Below are positions 7,767 through 18,124 of a DNA stretch of 64,000 nt, piece by piece. Source of the stretch: Defluviicoccus sp. GTDB taxonomy: Bacteria; Pseudomonadota; Alphaproteobacteria; Rhodospirillales; Defluviicoccaceae. The notes beneath the pieces were generated by a model that made no database searches, had not been told where the DNA came from, and saw nothing but the letters and a program-made list of their open reading frames with translations. Position 1 is the stretch's first letter, and every line of letters begins with the position of its first letter. The position numbers were made by a program, and so were the translations under genes. The DNA is taken from assembly GCA_029624735.1 (NCBI GenBank), contig JARSSM010000016.1:69993-133992 (forward strand). Direction: 5' to 3'.

Positions 7767-10715
7767 TCATGGCCCGAAGGCGAAATCCCCGATACCGCGC
7801 ATCCAGACGCCGACCGGGAACGTCGATAAGAGGTCAGCCACGGGCAGGCGGACAGTTCCATCGCCTCCGGTGGCGGTTGCGAGTGGCACGCCGGTGAACG
7901 CGTTGTGCCAACCTTCAGTCGCGTCAGCCTCTGCCACCATGATGTCGGTCCCCTGCCACGGCGTCGCGCCGACGGGCCAGCCATCGGCTGACCCGTTCCA
8001 CGCCGCGACGAGGCGCGGCACGATCACCAGCAGGGCGGAATGGTCGTGCGTGCGCTGGAACGCGCACAGGTTTTCGGCATGCGCTCCCTCAGTGGCGACC
8101 GGCTTATAGCTCCCTTGCTCGAACAGGGCCGGCGCTGCGCGGCGCGCTTCCAGCAACCGCCAGCTGACAAACAGCTTGACGCGACCGCTCGGCCAGTCCG
8201 CAAGCAGCTCGGCGAGCCATGCCGCATCGATGCCCTTGCGCCAGTCGTGGCGCAGTGCCCGCAGCTTTTTCCTGCGCTCGCCGAAATCGACCGGCCGCCG
8301 GTTGTCCGGATCGACGAGGCTTAAGTCCCATAGCTCGCAGCCCTGGTAGAGGTCGGGCACGCCGGGCGATGTCAATTTCAGCGTCGTTTGCGCCAGTGAA
8401 TTGATGGCGCCGATGCGGGCCGCCCGCCGTGCAAAGGCGGAGAAGGTATCGACGAACGGGTTGCGGCCGCTGACGTCGAGCGCACGGTCAACGAAGTGCA
8501 TCAACGCCTGTTCGTAGGCCGCGTCCGGGTTGATCCAACTGGAGTGGGCCTTGCCCTCACGGACCGCCTTCAGCATGAATTCGCGCATCCGATCGCGAAA
8601 GACGGACATGGCGTCGGCATCGGGCTCTTGATCTGCCATCAGTTCCGTCGGCCATGCGCCCAGCAGAACCTGATAGAAAAGGTATTCGTCGTTCTCGCTG
8701 GGGGCCGGCACGTTGTTGACATCCGATCGATGCCGGCGGTTCTGCGTCGACCAGCGCTGTACGCCTTCGGCCCAGTCCTCTACCAGTTCGGACAACCCGC
8801 TGATGCGGGCGCGGACGTCCTCGCCGCGCTTGGTATCGTGCGTCGCGGTGCTCAGCATCGCGTTCGGCCAATGCCGCGCCGCATGCTGCTGGCTGCGATG
8901 AAAGGCGCCGGTGGTGGTGCCGAAGCGCGTTGGCTCGCCGCCGACCTCGTTCAGGGAGATCAGGCGATTGTAGCGATAGAAGGCGGTATCCTCGACCCCC
9001 TTCGCCATCACCGCGCCGGTGTACTGCTGGAACTTCATCGCCAGCCGGCGAACCTCGCGCCGGTTCAGAGCGGGCGCGCGGCCGCGGCCGATGTCGGTGG
9101 TCAGCAGGCTGAGCAGGAAGTCGAAGACGGTGAGGTCCGAGCGGTCGCTGCGCCGGCGTCCATGTGCCACCGCCCAGTCAAGGTCGCGGCGGTCCTCGGC
9201 GCGAATGCCGTGCCAGTCGACATAGGTGCGATAGACCGGAAAACAGGCGACGATCTCGCGCAGCGCCTGGCGCAGTCCGACCAGGGTGAAATCACGGGTG
9301 AACCAGTCGCTCTCGGTTAGGTGATTGATTTCGTTCGCGAGAACCCTCAGTTCGCTGGCCAGCTCCTGCTCCATCGCCAGCTTGCGGCCGCTATAGGCGA
9401 TCTCGTGAAAGTCCGGTAGCGCACCGATGAAACTCTCGTAGCAGCGGGAGAGCTGAGCCTCTGCCTCCGGATTGACGAACAACGCATTGACGGCGTTCAG
9501 ATAGTCATAGCCCGTGGTGCCGGCGATCGGCCAATCGGCGGGCAGCGACTCGTGCTGGGCGATGATCTTCTCGACAACGACATACAGCCGGGCCGGTTCG
9601 CCTTCGGCGCTGGTTTCGGCCCGTCCCTGTCGGAACCGTTGCTGCAGCCGTTCCAGGTACTGCCGCGGATCGAATAGCCCGTCGATGTGGTCGATGCGCA
9701 GGCCGTGGACGCGGCGCTCATCGATCCATTGGAAGACCAGCCGGTGGATGGCATCGAACACCTCGGGCATCTCGACGCGGATGCCGGCAAGATCGTTGAT
9801 CTGAAAGAAGCGGCGATAGTTGATCTCTTCGGCAGCGACGCGCCAGTAAGCGAGCCGGTAATGCTGCGCTTCCAGCAACTGGTGCAGGCGACGGAACGAC
9901 GCCGGATCCCCGGGTATGCCGTTGATCTCGGCGATCACCGCATCGAGGTGTTCGCGCAATCGCGGATGATTGCGCAGTGCCTCTGCCAGGTCGCCGCGCA
10001 GCCGCTCGGCCAGCGCAAACCGTGACAGGCGCGCCGGGCGCGTGCGTGTCGGCCGGCGCAGCTCATCAAAACCGGCGGCAAGCAGGGTTAGCCGGCCATC
10101 GCGGGCTGGGTCAGTATTCTCGCCGAGCAACAGACGCTCGATCGCCGGCCGCAGGATGCGCCCGAACGTGCCCGGCGTCAGCGGCAGGCGGTTCTCGTAG
10201 TACCAGATGCTGAAGCCGTCGTTGCCGTCGTCGAGCCTCAGCTTCAGTTCGCCGTTGCTCAGGATCGCGCCATAGGCGTCACCCAGCAGCGGCACCAGCA
10301 GCTTGCCGTGCAACTCCGGCTTCGCCGGTCGCCAGTCGAAATCGAAATACTCAGCGTACTGCGAGTCCTCACCCCAGGTAAGAACATCGAGGAACCGTTG
10401 GTTCTCCGCACCGAAAATGCCGACATGGTTGGGCACGAAATCGAGGATCTGCCCCATGCCGTGCGCGGAAAGCGCGCCGCACAATGCGGCGAAGCTCTCG
10501 TTGTCGCCGATCTCCGGATTGATCGCGTTGTGATCGATGATGTCGTAGCCGTGGTGGCTGCCCGGTCGGGCCTTCAGGTAGGGCGACGCATAGATGTGGC
10601 TGATCCCGAGTTCGGCCAGGTAGGGCACGATCGCCATCGCATCGGCGAAGGTGAAGCCGCTGTGGAACTGCAAGCGGTAGGTGGCGCGCGGAATGGCGGG
10701 GCAGGAGGCCGGCAT
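7767..10715 (-). CDS. treY: malto-oligosyltrehalose synthase
   Basis: GH13-family enzyme that converts the reducing-end alpha-1,4 bond of malto-oligosaccharides into a trehalose linkage, the first step of the TreY-TreZ route. The protein (982 aa) starts MPASCPAIPRATYRLQF, the usual TreY opening. It shows HGYDIIDHNAINPEIG, the nucleophile region GLRIDHIDGLFDP and the C-terminal LTSPGVPDLYQGCELWD signature. The ATG at 10715 has AGGATTG upstream; the longer open frame (to 10934) overlaps treZ and is not needed. It lies 11 bases after treZ on the same strand, so the two form an operon making trehalose from glycogen-type glucans. Confidence 0.96.
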   Translation of the reverse strand: MPASCPAIPRATYRLQFHSGFTFADAMAIVPYLAELGISHIYASPYLKARPGSHHGYDIIDHNAINPEIGDNESFAALCGALSAHGMGQILDFVPNHVGIFGAENQRFLDVLTWGEDSQYAEYFDFDWRPAKPELHGKLLVPLLGDAYGAILSNGELKLRLDDGNDGFSIWYYENRLPLTPGTFGRILRPAIERLLLGENTDPARDGRLTLLAAGFDELRRPTRTRPARLSRFALAERLRGDLAEALRNHPRLREHLDAVIAEINGIPGDPASFRRLHQLLEAQHYRLAYWRVAAEEINYRRFFQINDLAGIRVEMPEVFDAIHRLVFQWIDERRVHGLRIDHIDGLFDPRQYLERLQQRFRQGRAETSAEGEPARLYVVVEKIIAQHESLPADWPIAGTTGYDYLNAVNALFVNPEAEAQLSRCYESFIGALPDFHEIAYSGRKLAMEQELASELRVLANEINHLTESDWFTRDFTLVGLRQALREIVACFPVYRTYVDWHGIRAEDRRDLDWAVAHGRRRSDRSDLTVFDFLLSLLTTDIGRGRAPALNRREVRRLAMKFQQYTGAVMAKGVEDTAFYRYNRLISLNEVGGEPTRFGTTTGAFHRSQQHAARHWPNAMLSTATHDTKRGEDVRARISGLSELVEDWAEGVQRWSTQNRRHRSDVNNVPAPSENDEYLFYQVLLGAWPTELMADQEPDADAMSVFRDRMREFMLKAVREGKAHSSWINPDAAYEQALMHFVDRALDVSGRNPFVDTFSAFARRAARIGAINSLAQTTLKLTSPGVPDLYQGCELWDLSLVDPDNRRPVDFGERRKKLRALRHDWRKGIDAAWLAELLADWPSGRVKLFVSWRLLEARRAAPALFEQGSYKPVATEGAHAENLCAFQRTHDHSALLVIVPRLVAAWNGSADGWPVGATPWQGTDIMVAEADATEGWHNAFTGVPLATATGGDGTVRLPVADLLSTFPVGVWMRGIGDFAFGP

Positions 10716-10726
10716 CAGCAATCCTT

Positions 10727-12562
10727 TCAGGTGGCTTCGGTTAGCCGCCACGACACCGACCAGGGCGCGAGCTGCCCGGTGCCGGCGGCGATCGCCGCAA
10801 CCTCGAAGACGGCCCGCCCCCTCGCGCGGGTCGACGGCGCCGGTTTCGGATCCGGGCCGAGATTGGTGCGCAGTGAAAGGATTGTGCCGTCGCCGAGACG
10901 CCACTCGGCGGCGATGGCTGTACCGTCCCGCCACAAGACGCGACCGGCTTGGCCAGCCATGCCCTTCAGCCGCGGCGCGATCTCCCGCTTCCGCAAGGCA
11001 AGCAGGCGGCGATAATGGTCGAGCATCGCAGCGTGTTCAGGCTGTTCGCGCTTTTTCCAGTCGAGGATCGAGGCGCGAAACGTCGCTTCTGCCGTCGGGT
11101 TGGGGATGCGTGCCCGCGCGTCGGGGTCCTGGAAGGCGGGAAACGTGCTGAACTCCCGGCGCCGGCCCTCGCGGACGGCATCACGCAGGTCCTCGCCCAG
11201 ATCGCAGAAGAAGAGGAACGGCTCCGGTGCAGCCCATTCCTCGCCCATGAACAACAAGGGCGGTGACGGTGCCAGCAGCAGGACCGCGGCGGCCGCGCGC
11301 AGCGGCGCCGGTTCCGCCAGTGCCGACAGCCGTTCGCCAAAAGCACGGTTGCCGACCTGATCGTGGTTCTGGAGGAAATTGACAAACGCCGCCGGCGGCA
11401 GATCGGCGCTCGGTTCTCCCCGCGTTTCGCCGCCACGGAACGGCGACGGATCGCCCTGGTAGGCGAACCCTGAGGTGAGGCAGCGGGCAAGGTGCCGGCC
11501 CGGGTCATCGGCATAGTCGGCGTAGTAACCCTCGCTCTCCCCGGTGAGGACGACATGAAAGGCGTGATGGCAATCGTCGTTCCACTGCGCGACGTAGCGC
11601 GGAGGCTGCCGGCCCGGTGTCCGCTGCAGGTGGTGCGCTTCGTTGTCGTCGTTCTCCAGGACCAGATGGACGTGCCGGTCCCCAGGAATGGCCGCGTAGA
11701 CGCGATCGGCGATCGCCTCCAGGATGTGCTGCTGCGAGCGGTCGTCGATGGCGTGCACGGCGTCGAGCCGCAAGCCGTCGAAGCGGTACTCGCTCAGCCA
11801 ATAGACGGCGTTCTCGATAAAGAACTCACGCACCCAGCGGCTGTCGGCGCCGTCGAAATTGATTGCCGCCCCCCAGGGCGTGTGCCGCTCGGGATCGAAG
11901 AAGCGCTTGGCATAGACGTGAAGGTAATTCCCCTCCGGTCCGAAGTGGTTATAGACGACATCGAGGAGCATCATCAGGCCGCGCGCATGCGCAGCGTCGA
12001 TCAGCGTCTTCAGGTCTTCCGGCCGGCCGTAGCGGGAGTCCGGTGCGAAGAGGAGAACGCCGTCATAGCCCCAGTCGCGGGCACCGGGGAAATCGGCGAC
12101 CGGCATCAGCTCGATCGCGGTGATGCCAAGCTCGACCAGGGCATCAAGGCGGTCGAGGGCGCCGCGGAAGGTGCCTTCGGGCGAGAACGTGCCGATGTGC
12201 AGCTCGTAGATGACGGCCTCGGTCCATGGCCGGCCACGCCAGTCGTCGCAGTGCCAGGCGTAGGCATTCGGATCAATGACCTGGCTGGCGCCGTGAACAT
12301 CGTCCGGCTGGAAGCGCGAGGCCAGGTCGGGAACCTTGAGGCCGCCATCGATCCGGTAGCTGTAACGGGCGCCGGCTCGGACTCCTGCGACAAAGTGTTC
12401 GCACCAGCCGTCAGCGTCGCGAAGCAGGGGCACCTCTGCCGTCACGTCCGGACCATCGAGACATAAGGCGATCCTCTGGCAATCCGGCGCGAAGAGGCGA
12501 AAATACACCCCGCCATCCTCAATCTCCGCGCCGAACACAGGCGTATGAAGCGGTGTCGCCAT
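10727..12562 (-). CDS. treZ: malto-oligosyltrehalose trehalohydrolase
   Basis: GH13-family enzyme that releases trehalose from the maltooligosyl-trehalose made by TreY. The 611-residue protein has an N-terminal E-set/CBM48-like domain (GAEIEDGGVYFRLFAPDCQR) followed by the catalytic barrel. The nucleophile Asp is in DGLRLDAVHAI, the acid Glu in HLVLENDDNE, and QNHDQVGNRA supplies the conserved His-Asp. It is first in the treZ-treY pair and divergent from the treS fusion across a 274-base spacer. Confidence 0.96.
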   Translation of the reverse strand: MATPLHTPVFGAEIEDGGVYFRLFAPDCQRIALCLDGPDVTAEVPLLRDADGWCEHFVAGVRAGARYSYRIDGGLKVPDLASRFQPDDVHGASQVIDPNAYAWHCDDWRGRPWTEAVIYELHIGTFSPEGTFRGALDRLDALVELGITAIELMPVADFPGARDWGYDGVLLFAPDSRYGRPEDLKTLIDAAHARGLMMLLDVVYNHFGPEGNYLHVYAKRFFDPERHTPWGAAINFDGADSRWVREFFIENAVYWLSEYRFDGLRLDAVHAIDDRSQQHILEAIADRVYAAIPGDRHVHLVLENDDNEAHHLQRTPGRQPPRYVAQWNDDCHHAFHVVLTGESEGYYADYADDPGRHLARCLTSGFAYQGDPSPFRGGETRGEPSADLPPAAFVNFLQNHDQVGNRAFGERLSALAEPAPLRAAAAVLLLAPSPPLLFMGEEWAAPEPFLFFCDLGEDLRDAVREGRRREFSTFPAFQDPDARARIPNPTAEATFRASILDWKKREQPEHAAMLDHYRRLLALRKREIAPRLKGMAGQAGRVLWRDGTAIAAEWRLGDGTILSLRTNLGPDPKPAPSTRARGRAVFEVAAIAAGTGQLAPWSVSWRLTEAT

Positions 12563-12675
12563 CGTTCCTGTCCTTGGCAGCGGGCTCAGGCCGATCGCAT
12601 CCTTCCGATCAGCGATCCAGGCTTGACACTGGATCGTAACCTGCTGGCCCCCGTCGGCTGCACTTCTGCTCTTCC

Positions 12676-12700
12676 GGAATCTTGATTGCCGGCGAGCGTT
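12676..12700 (+). promoter_or_regulatory. possible EcfG-type general stress promoter upstream of treS
   Basis: GGAAT, a 16-base spacer and CGTT match the alphaproteobacterial EcfG promoter pattern (GGAAC-N16/17-CGTT) with one mismatch. It lies about 136 bases before the treS fusion, in the divergent spacer with treZ, where nothing else was recognised. Trehalose genes are common members of that stress regulon. A short, degenerate motif can occur by chance. Confidence 0.3.
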
Positions 12701-12836
12701 CGATCAGGCTGGTGAGGCCAGGGGAATGGCATAGGAGCGCGAGCCTCGCCCCTTCCTGAAAGTAAGATCGGCATCCTTGCTTCAAGACAAACCCTCTTAG
12801 ACCTCAATTGAGGCACGAAGGAGGCAGTATTATACC

Positions 12837-15800
12837 TTGTCTTGTCGCACCAGGATGGTTCCAATTCTCGGTGCTTGCGACATGGAGATCAGGTTGGAAC
12901 AGAAATCACTTTGGTACCAGGACGCGATCATCTATCAGCTTCACGTCAAGGCATTCTGCGACAGCGATGGCGACGGGATCGGCGATTTCCGCGGGCTCAC
13001 CGAAAAGCTGGACTATCTGACCCACCTCGGCGTCACCGCGGTCTGGCTCTTGCCGTTCTATCCCTCGCCGCAGCGGGACGATGGCTACGACATCGCCGAC
13101 TATCGAGGTGTGCATCCGTCCTACGGATCGCTCCGCGATTTCCGCCGCTTCCTCGACGAGGCGCACCACCGGGGATTGCGCGTCATCACCGAGCTGGTGA
13201 TCAACCATACCTCCGATGCGCATCCGTGGTTCCAGCGGGCGCGGCTTGCCAAGGCCGGCTCGGTGCGACGCAATTACTATGTGTGGAGCGAGAACAGCCA
13301 GAAGTATGACGGTACGCGGATCATCTTCTGCGATACCGAGAAGTCAAACTGGACCTGGGACGACGAAGCCGGCGCCTACTACTGGCACCGATTCTTCTCG
13401 CACCAGCCGGATCTCAATTTCGACAATCCGCGGGTGTTTGCCGAAATCACCCGGATCATGCGCTTCTGGCTGGAAATGGGCGTCGACGGGTTGCGCCTCG
13501 ATGCCATTCCCTACCTGTGCGAGCGTGACGGCACCAGCAACGAAAACCTGCCCGAAACGCACGCAGTGATCAAGCGCTTGCGGGCGTGGCTCGACGCCAA
13601 CTTTCCGGACCGGATGTTCCTCGCCGAGGCCAACCAGTGGCCGGAAGACGTGCGACCCTATTTCGGCGACGGCGACGAATGCCACATGGCGTTCCACTTC
13701 CCGCTGATGCCGCGCATCTACATGGCGCTGGCGCGGGAAGACCGATATCCGGTTACCGACATCTTGCGCCAGACCCCGGATATCCCGGACTCATGTCAGT
13801 GGGCGGTCTTCCTGCGCAACCACGACGAACTGACGCTTGAAATGGTCAGCGCGCGGGAGCGCGATTACCTGTGGCAGTTCTATGCCGCCGACCCGAAGGC
13901 GCGCATCAATCTCGGCATCCGGCGTCGCCTGGCGCCGCTCTTGGGCGGCGACCGCCGCAAGATTGAGCTGTTGATCAGCCTGCTGTTGTCGCTGACGGGA
14001 ACACCCGTGCTCTACTATGGCGATGAGATCGGCATGGGCGACAACATTTACCTCGGTGATCGCAACGGCGTGCGCACACCGATGCAATGGTCCTCGGACC
14101 GCAACGGCGGTTTCTCCAAGGCCGATCCGCAGCAGCTTTACCTGCCGCCGATCATGGATCCCCTGTACGGATATACCGCGGTCAACGTTGAAACGCAGAT
14201 GCGGCAGCCGGCCTCGCTGCTCAACTGGACGCGGCGGGCGCTGATGGCGCGCAACGAGCATTGCTCGCTCGGACGTGGCGACACCCGCCTGCTTTACCCG
14301 CGCAACCGCAAGGTTTTGGCCTACACGCGGGAGTGTCCGGATGAGGTCGTGCTGTGCGTTGCCAATCTGGCGTCATCGCCGCAAGCCGCGGAGCTTGACC
14401 TCAGTACGTTCAAGGGCCGCGTGCCGGTCGAGATACTCAACCGCAGCGCCTTCCCGCCGATCGGCGACCTGCCGTACTTCATCACTCTGCCAGGCTATGG
14501 GTTTTACGCATTCGTCCTCGCCGAGGAGGCGGAAGCTCCGACCTGGCATGAGCCCTATACCGCGTCCCTGCCCGAATTCCAGACCCTGGTGTTGCCGGCG
14601 GACTGGCCCTCGGTCTTGACCATGCGCACCGCGAAGATGCTGACGGATCGCGTGCTGCCGGAGTTCTTGTCGCTGCAGCGCTGGTACGCCGACAAGGAAG
14701 GCCTGGCGACGACCGCAATCTTTGCCGACCGGGTTCACCTCGTCTCCGATTCCGGCGACTGCGCCATCGCGTTCATCGATGTATCGCGGGAGGGCGCCCC
14801 ATTCCAACGCTACTCCCTGCCGCTGGCGATCGCATGGGAAACCGATGACGACGAGCCGCTTTCACGGCTGCAGCCAAATGTGCTCGCGCGTGTCCGGCGC
14901 GGCCCCCATGTCGGCGTGCTCTATGATGCGACGGTCGGCGATGAACTGCCGCTGCTCCTGTTTGAAGCTGTCGGCGCCAGCAAAGACATCCGCAGCGCGG
15001 CCAACAGCTGCCTCGCCTGTCGGCCGACGGCTGCCTTTGAGGCGTTTCGCGACGTTTCCCTCAAGAATTGCCGACGCCTCGGGGTCGAACAGAGCAATAC
15101 ATCGCTGCTGATCGACGACCGCTTGATCATTAAGATCTACCGTCGATTGCAGGCGGGGACCCACCCGGAAATCGAAATCGGGCGCTTCCTGACCGACGTC
15201 GCGCATTACGCCAACGCGCCACGGCTGCTTGGTTCGGTCGAATTGCTGGGTGGTGACGGTTCGGTCACCGCCGTCGCGCTTGTCCAGGAATTTGTCCGTA
15301 ATCAAGGGGATGGCTGGGCGATGACGCTCGATCACCTCGATCGCGTCCTTAACGAGGCCGGGATGGTGCCGCCCACAGAAAGCGACGTGTTCGATGACGA
15401 GAGAGCCCACGAAGGATATTGGCTTTTGACGGAAACGCTGGCGGGGCGGATTGGCGACCTGCACAGGGCCTTCGCGATGGATACCGACGATCGGGCGTTC
15501 GCGCCGGAGCCCGCGGGCCCGAGCGATATCGAGGCGTGGACCGGCCAGATCGCCAGCCTAGCGGGCAAGGCGCGCGATACGCTCGGCCGCTCCGTCGCGG
15601 AGGGCAAGCTTGGCGGGGAGGCAAGGGCGCTGGCCGAGAGGATCCTGGATGACTGGGGGATGATCGAGCGGTTCGGGGTCGTTCCCGCTGACGCGCTGGC
15701 GGGAACGGTGAAAACCCGCATCCACGGCGATCTTCACCTCGGCCAGGTCGTGGTGGCCGGAACCGACTTCTACGTCCTCGATTTCGAAGGTGAGCCGCTA

Positions 15801-16187
15801 CACGGCTTGGAACGCCGGCGTGCCAAGAGTTCGCCACTGCGCGATGTCGCCGGCATGGTGCGCTCGTTCGACTACGCGGGCAACACGGCCGCCAACAAGC
15901 GCAAGTCGCCGGCAGCGGGCGGCGAAGGTGCCGCCCTTGAGCGCGCGACGATCGCCAGGTGGCGAACGACGACGACCACGCGCTTCCTCGCCGCCTATCG
16001 CGCGGCGTCAGCGGGCTGTCTCTCGGTACCGCAGGACGATGCCGCCTTCGCCGCTGCGGTCGATGCGTTCGTGCTCGAAAAGGCGCTTTACGAGGTCTGC
16101 TACGAAGCGGCCAACCGCCCGGACTGGCTCGGCATCCCGCTGGCCGGGATCGCCCGCCTGCTCGACACTGCGAAGCGATCTGGATAG
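12837..16187 (+). CDS. treS: trehalose synthase - maltokinase fusion
   Basis: Fusion of an N-terminal GH13 trehalose synthase (maltose/trehalose isomerisation) with a C-terminal maltokinase that makes maltose-1-phosphate. The TreS part opens LWYQDAIIYQLHVKAF and carries the nucleophile DGLRLDAIPYL, acid FLAEANQWPED and RNHDELTLEM. The kinase part (from about residue 650) ends with the phosphotransferase motifs KTRIHGDLHLGQVVV and YVLDFEGEP. A strong ribosome site AAGGAGG at 12818-12824 sits 12 bases before a TTG at 12837, which I use (1116 aa). ATG at 12855 or 12882 are alternatives, and homology alone would start at 12882. No glgE is in the window, so the fate of maltose-1-phosphate cannot be read here. 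Confidence 0.95.
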   Translation: MSCRTRMVPILGACDMEIRLEQKSLWYQDAIIYQLHVKAFCDSDGDGIGDFRGLTEKLDYLTHLGVTAVWLLPFYPSPQRDDGYDIADYRGVHPSYGSLRDFRRFLDEAHHRGLRVITELVINHTSDAHPWFQRARLAKAGSVRRNYYVWSENSQKYDGTRIIFCDTEKSNWTWDDEAGAYYWHRFFSHQPDLNFDNPRVFAEITRIMRFWLEMGVDGLRLDAIPYLCERDGTSNENLPETHAVIKRLRAWLDANFPDRMFLAEANQWPEDVRPYFGDGDECHMAFHFPLMPRIYMALAREDRYPVTDILRQTPDIPDSCQWAVFLRNHDELTLEMVSARERDYLWQFYAADPKARINLGIRRRLAPLLGGDRRKIELLISLLLSLTGTPVLYYGDEIGMGDNIYLGDRNGVRTPMQWSSDRNGGFSKADPQQLYLPPIMDPLYGYTAVNVETQMRQPASLLNWTRRALMARNEHCSLGRGDTRLLYPRNRKVLAYTRECPDEVVLCVANLASSPQAAELDLSTFKGRVPVEILNRSAFPPIGDLPYFITLPGYGFYAFVLAEEAEAPTWHEPYTASLPEFQTLVLPADWPSVLTMRTAKMLTDRVLPEFLSLQRWYADKEGLATTAIFADRVHLVSDSGDCAIAFIDVSREGAPFQRYSLPLAIAWETDDDEPLSRLQPNVLARVRRGPHVGVLYDATVGDELPLLLFEAVGASKDIRSAANSCLACRPTAAFEAFRDVSLKNCRRLGVEQSNTSLLIDDRLIIKIYRRLQAGTHPEIEIGRFLTDVAHYANAPRLLGSVELLGGDGSVTAVALVQEFVRNQGDGWAMTLDHLDRVLNEAGMVPPTESDVFDDERAHEGYWLLTETLAGRIGDLHRAFAMDTDDRAFAPEPAGPSDIEAWTGQIASLAGKARDTLGRSVAEGKLGGEARALAERILDDWGMIERFGVVPADALAGTVKTRIHGDLHLGQVVVAGTDFYVLDFEGEPLHGLERRRAKSSPLRDVAGMVRSFDYAGNTAANKRKSPAAGGEGAALERATIARWRTTTTTRFLAAYRAASAGCLSVPQDDAAFAAAVDAFVLEKALYEVCYEAANRPDWLGIPLAGIARLLDTAKRSG

Positions 16188-16366
16188 TCCCTGCCACTCA
16201 GGTGGTGGGGTTTGGAGTCCCATCGCCGGCGGTTGCTGCGGCGTCCGCGCCGATCCTGTCCAATTGTTAAGGAAGCCCACAGCCGGAGTTCATCTGCGGT
16301 TGCTATCTCGGCTCCACACGGTGGTGAGCGCGATGCCGCCTCCCCCAGCACAATGGAGCATCCGAG

Positions 16367-17908
16367 ATGAGTTCTGTTATCCACGTGAGACCGGACGGCA
16401 CAGCCGAAACGCCGCAATTGGCGCTGCCGGCGGCACCGGCCGCGAACCGGCGGCGTTGGGCCATCATTGCGACGGCGACCGCAGCAGCCTTGTTGGCGAC
16501 CTCGGCCGCATTCGCCAAGGGCGCTCCCGACGACATCGCCGATCTGGCACAAAAAGTATCGCCAGCGGTGGTCAATGTCTCGGTCACGCGCGCTGTCGAG
16601 CCCGTACAGATGATGGGTGGCGTCCCGGACATGGGGCAGCTGCCGGAAGGCTCGCCGTTCGAGGACCTGTTCAAGCGATTTTTTGGCGAGCGTCATCCGG
16701 GTTTTGGCAACCGAGAGGGGCCAGGTTCCGGGATGGGTCGGCCGATGGCGGTCGGCTCCGGGTTCATCATCGATCAGCAGGGCTATGTGGTCACCAACAA
16801 TCACGTGATCGATGACGCAGAAGCGATCAAGGTGACCATCGGAGACGACAGTTACCCGGCCACGGTGATCGGCCGCGACGAAAAGACCGACCTCGCCCTC
16901 TTGAAAATCGAAGCCGGCAAGCCGTTGCCGTACGTCGCATTCGGCGACTCCGACGGAGTCCGCCCCGGCGATTGGATCATGGCGGTCGGCAATCCGTTCG
17001 GCCTCGGCGGCACCGTCACCGCCGGCATCGTCTCAGCGCGTGGCCGCGATCTCGCCGGCAGTGCCCTGGTCGACTTCCTGCAGATCGACGCTCCCATCAA
17101 CAGCGGCAACTCCGGCGGTCCGACCTTTGCTGCCGACGGCAAGGTCATCGGCGTCAACACGGCCATCTTTTCGCCGAATGGCGGCAACGTCGGAATCGGC
17201 TTCGCCATTCCTTCGAACCTCGCCGCCCAGGTCGTCGCCGATTTGCGGGACGACGGGCAGGTGGAGCGCGGCTGGCTTGGCGTTCAGATCCAGCCGGTGA
17301 CGGACGAACTGGCCCAAGCCTTCGGGCTTGATGGCGCCAAGGGTGCCCTGGTCTCATCGGTCGGCGACGGCACGCCGGCCAAGGCCGCCGGGCTCAAGGA
17401 CGGCGATATCATCCTTGAGTGGAACGGGAAGACGGTCGAAAAGTTCAAGGACCTGCCCCGCCTTGTCGCGGCATCGCCGGTCGGCAGCTCGGTCAAAATG
17501 ACCGTCTGGCGTGATCAGGCGCGAAAGCCCTTCTCCGTAAAGCTGGCGGCGCTGCCGTCGGATGCGAAGCTGGCCGCGAGTGCGGGCCACAACCGGACTG
17601 GTCAGAGCGCCACCATTCCCGATACCGGCCTCACGCTGGCCGACCTGACGCCTGAAAATCGCCAGCGCTATGACATCCCGCAAGACGTCAATGGTGTGCT
17701 GATCGTTGACGTGGACGCGACCAGCATCGCCGCCCGCGAGGGGATGCGGCCGGGAGACATCATCACGAGTGTCGCTCTGCAAACCGTCACATCGACGAAA
17801 GACGTTCTCAAGATCGTCAAGGAAAGCCGCGGTGGCGGACAATCGGTCATGACGTTCAAGGTCGCCGGCCCCAACGGCGAACGCTTCGTGGCCCTTCGCA
17901 TCGCCTGA
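16367..17908 (+). CDS. DegP/DegQ-type periplasmic serine protease
   Basis: HtrA-family protease/chaperone for damaged envelope proteins (513 aa). A long N-region precedes a signal-type hydrophobic stretch (WAIIATATAAALLATSAAFA). The trypsin-like domain carries the triad His in VVTNNHVID, Asp in EKTDLALL and Ser in NSGNSGGPTF. Two PDZ domains follow, around GWLGVQIQPVTDELAQAFGL and LTLADLTPENRQRYDIP. The ribosome site GGAG lies 9 bases before the ATG. A strong terminator follows, and an OmpR-type two-component system is directly downstream, a common arrangement for envelope stress genes. Confidence 0.95.
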   Translation: MSSVIHVRPDGTAETPQLALPAAPAANRRRWAIIATATAAALLATSAAFAKGAPDDIADLAQKVSPAVVNVSVTRAVEPVQMMGGVPDMGQLPEGSPFEDLFKRFFGERHPGFGNREGPGSGMGRPMAVGSGFIIDQQGYVVTNNHVIDDAEAIKVTIGDDSYPATVIGRDEKTDLALLKIEAGKPLPYVAFGDSDGVRPGDWIMAVGNPFGLGGTVTAGIVSARGRDLAGSALVDFLQIDAPINSGNSGGPTFAADGKVIGVNTAIFSPNGGNVGIGFAIPSNLAAQVVADLRDDGQVERGWLGVQIQPVTDELAQAFGLDGAKGALVSSVGDGTPAKAAGLKDGDIILEWNGKTVEKFKDLPRLVAASPVGSSVKMTVWRDQARKPFSVKLAALPSDAKLAASAGHNRTGQSATIPDTGLTLADLTPENRQRYDIPQDVNGVLIVDVDATSIAAREGMRPGDIITSVALQTVTSTKDVLKIVKESRGGGQSVMTFKVAGPNGERFVALRIA

Positions 17909-17951
17909 TCAGCCGCAACGACCCACTTGGCCCAGCCGAGAGCCCGGGCCG

Positions 17952-18010
17952 CCGGGACCCCATTAAGCCATTCCGCTCCCACCCCGAATGGCCGGGGTCC
18001 CGGTTCTTCT
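17952..18010 (+). terminator. strong terminator after the DegP-type gene
   Basis: Nested inverted repeat. Outer 10-base arms are CCGGGACCCC (17952-17961) and GGGGTCCCGG (17994-18003); inner 7-base arms are GCCATTC and GAATGGC. A pyrimidine-rich TTCTTCTT follows directly. It separates degP from the downstream response regulator. Confidence 0.75.
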
Positions 18011-18124
18011 TACGGTCCAACCTCCATCGTCGCTTGTTCAACAGGAGCCGATCGCATGGGTATAATCAGCGCGAGAGCTGGCGCTGGGCAGCCGCCGCGG
18101 CAAAGCATGGACTCGGAAAGCGAC

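Noticed and set aside
12622..12660. Sigma-70-type promoter (TTGACA) in the treZ/treS spacer
   Set aside because: A TTGACA hexamer is present, but no plausible -10 element follows at 16-18 bases.
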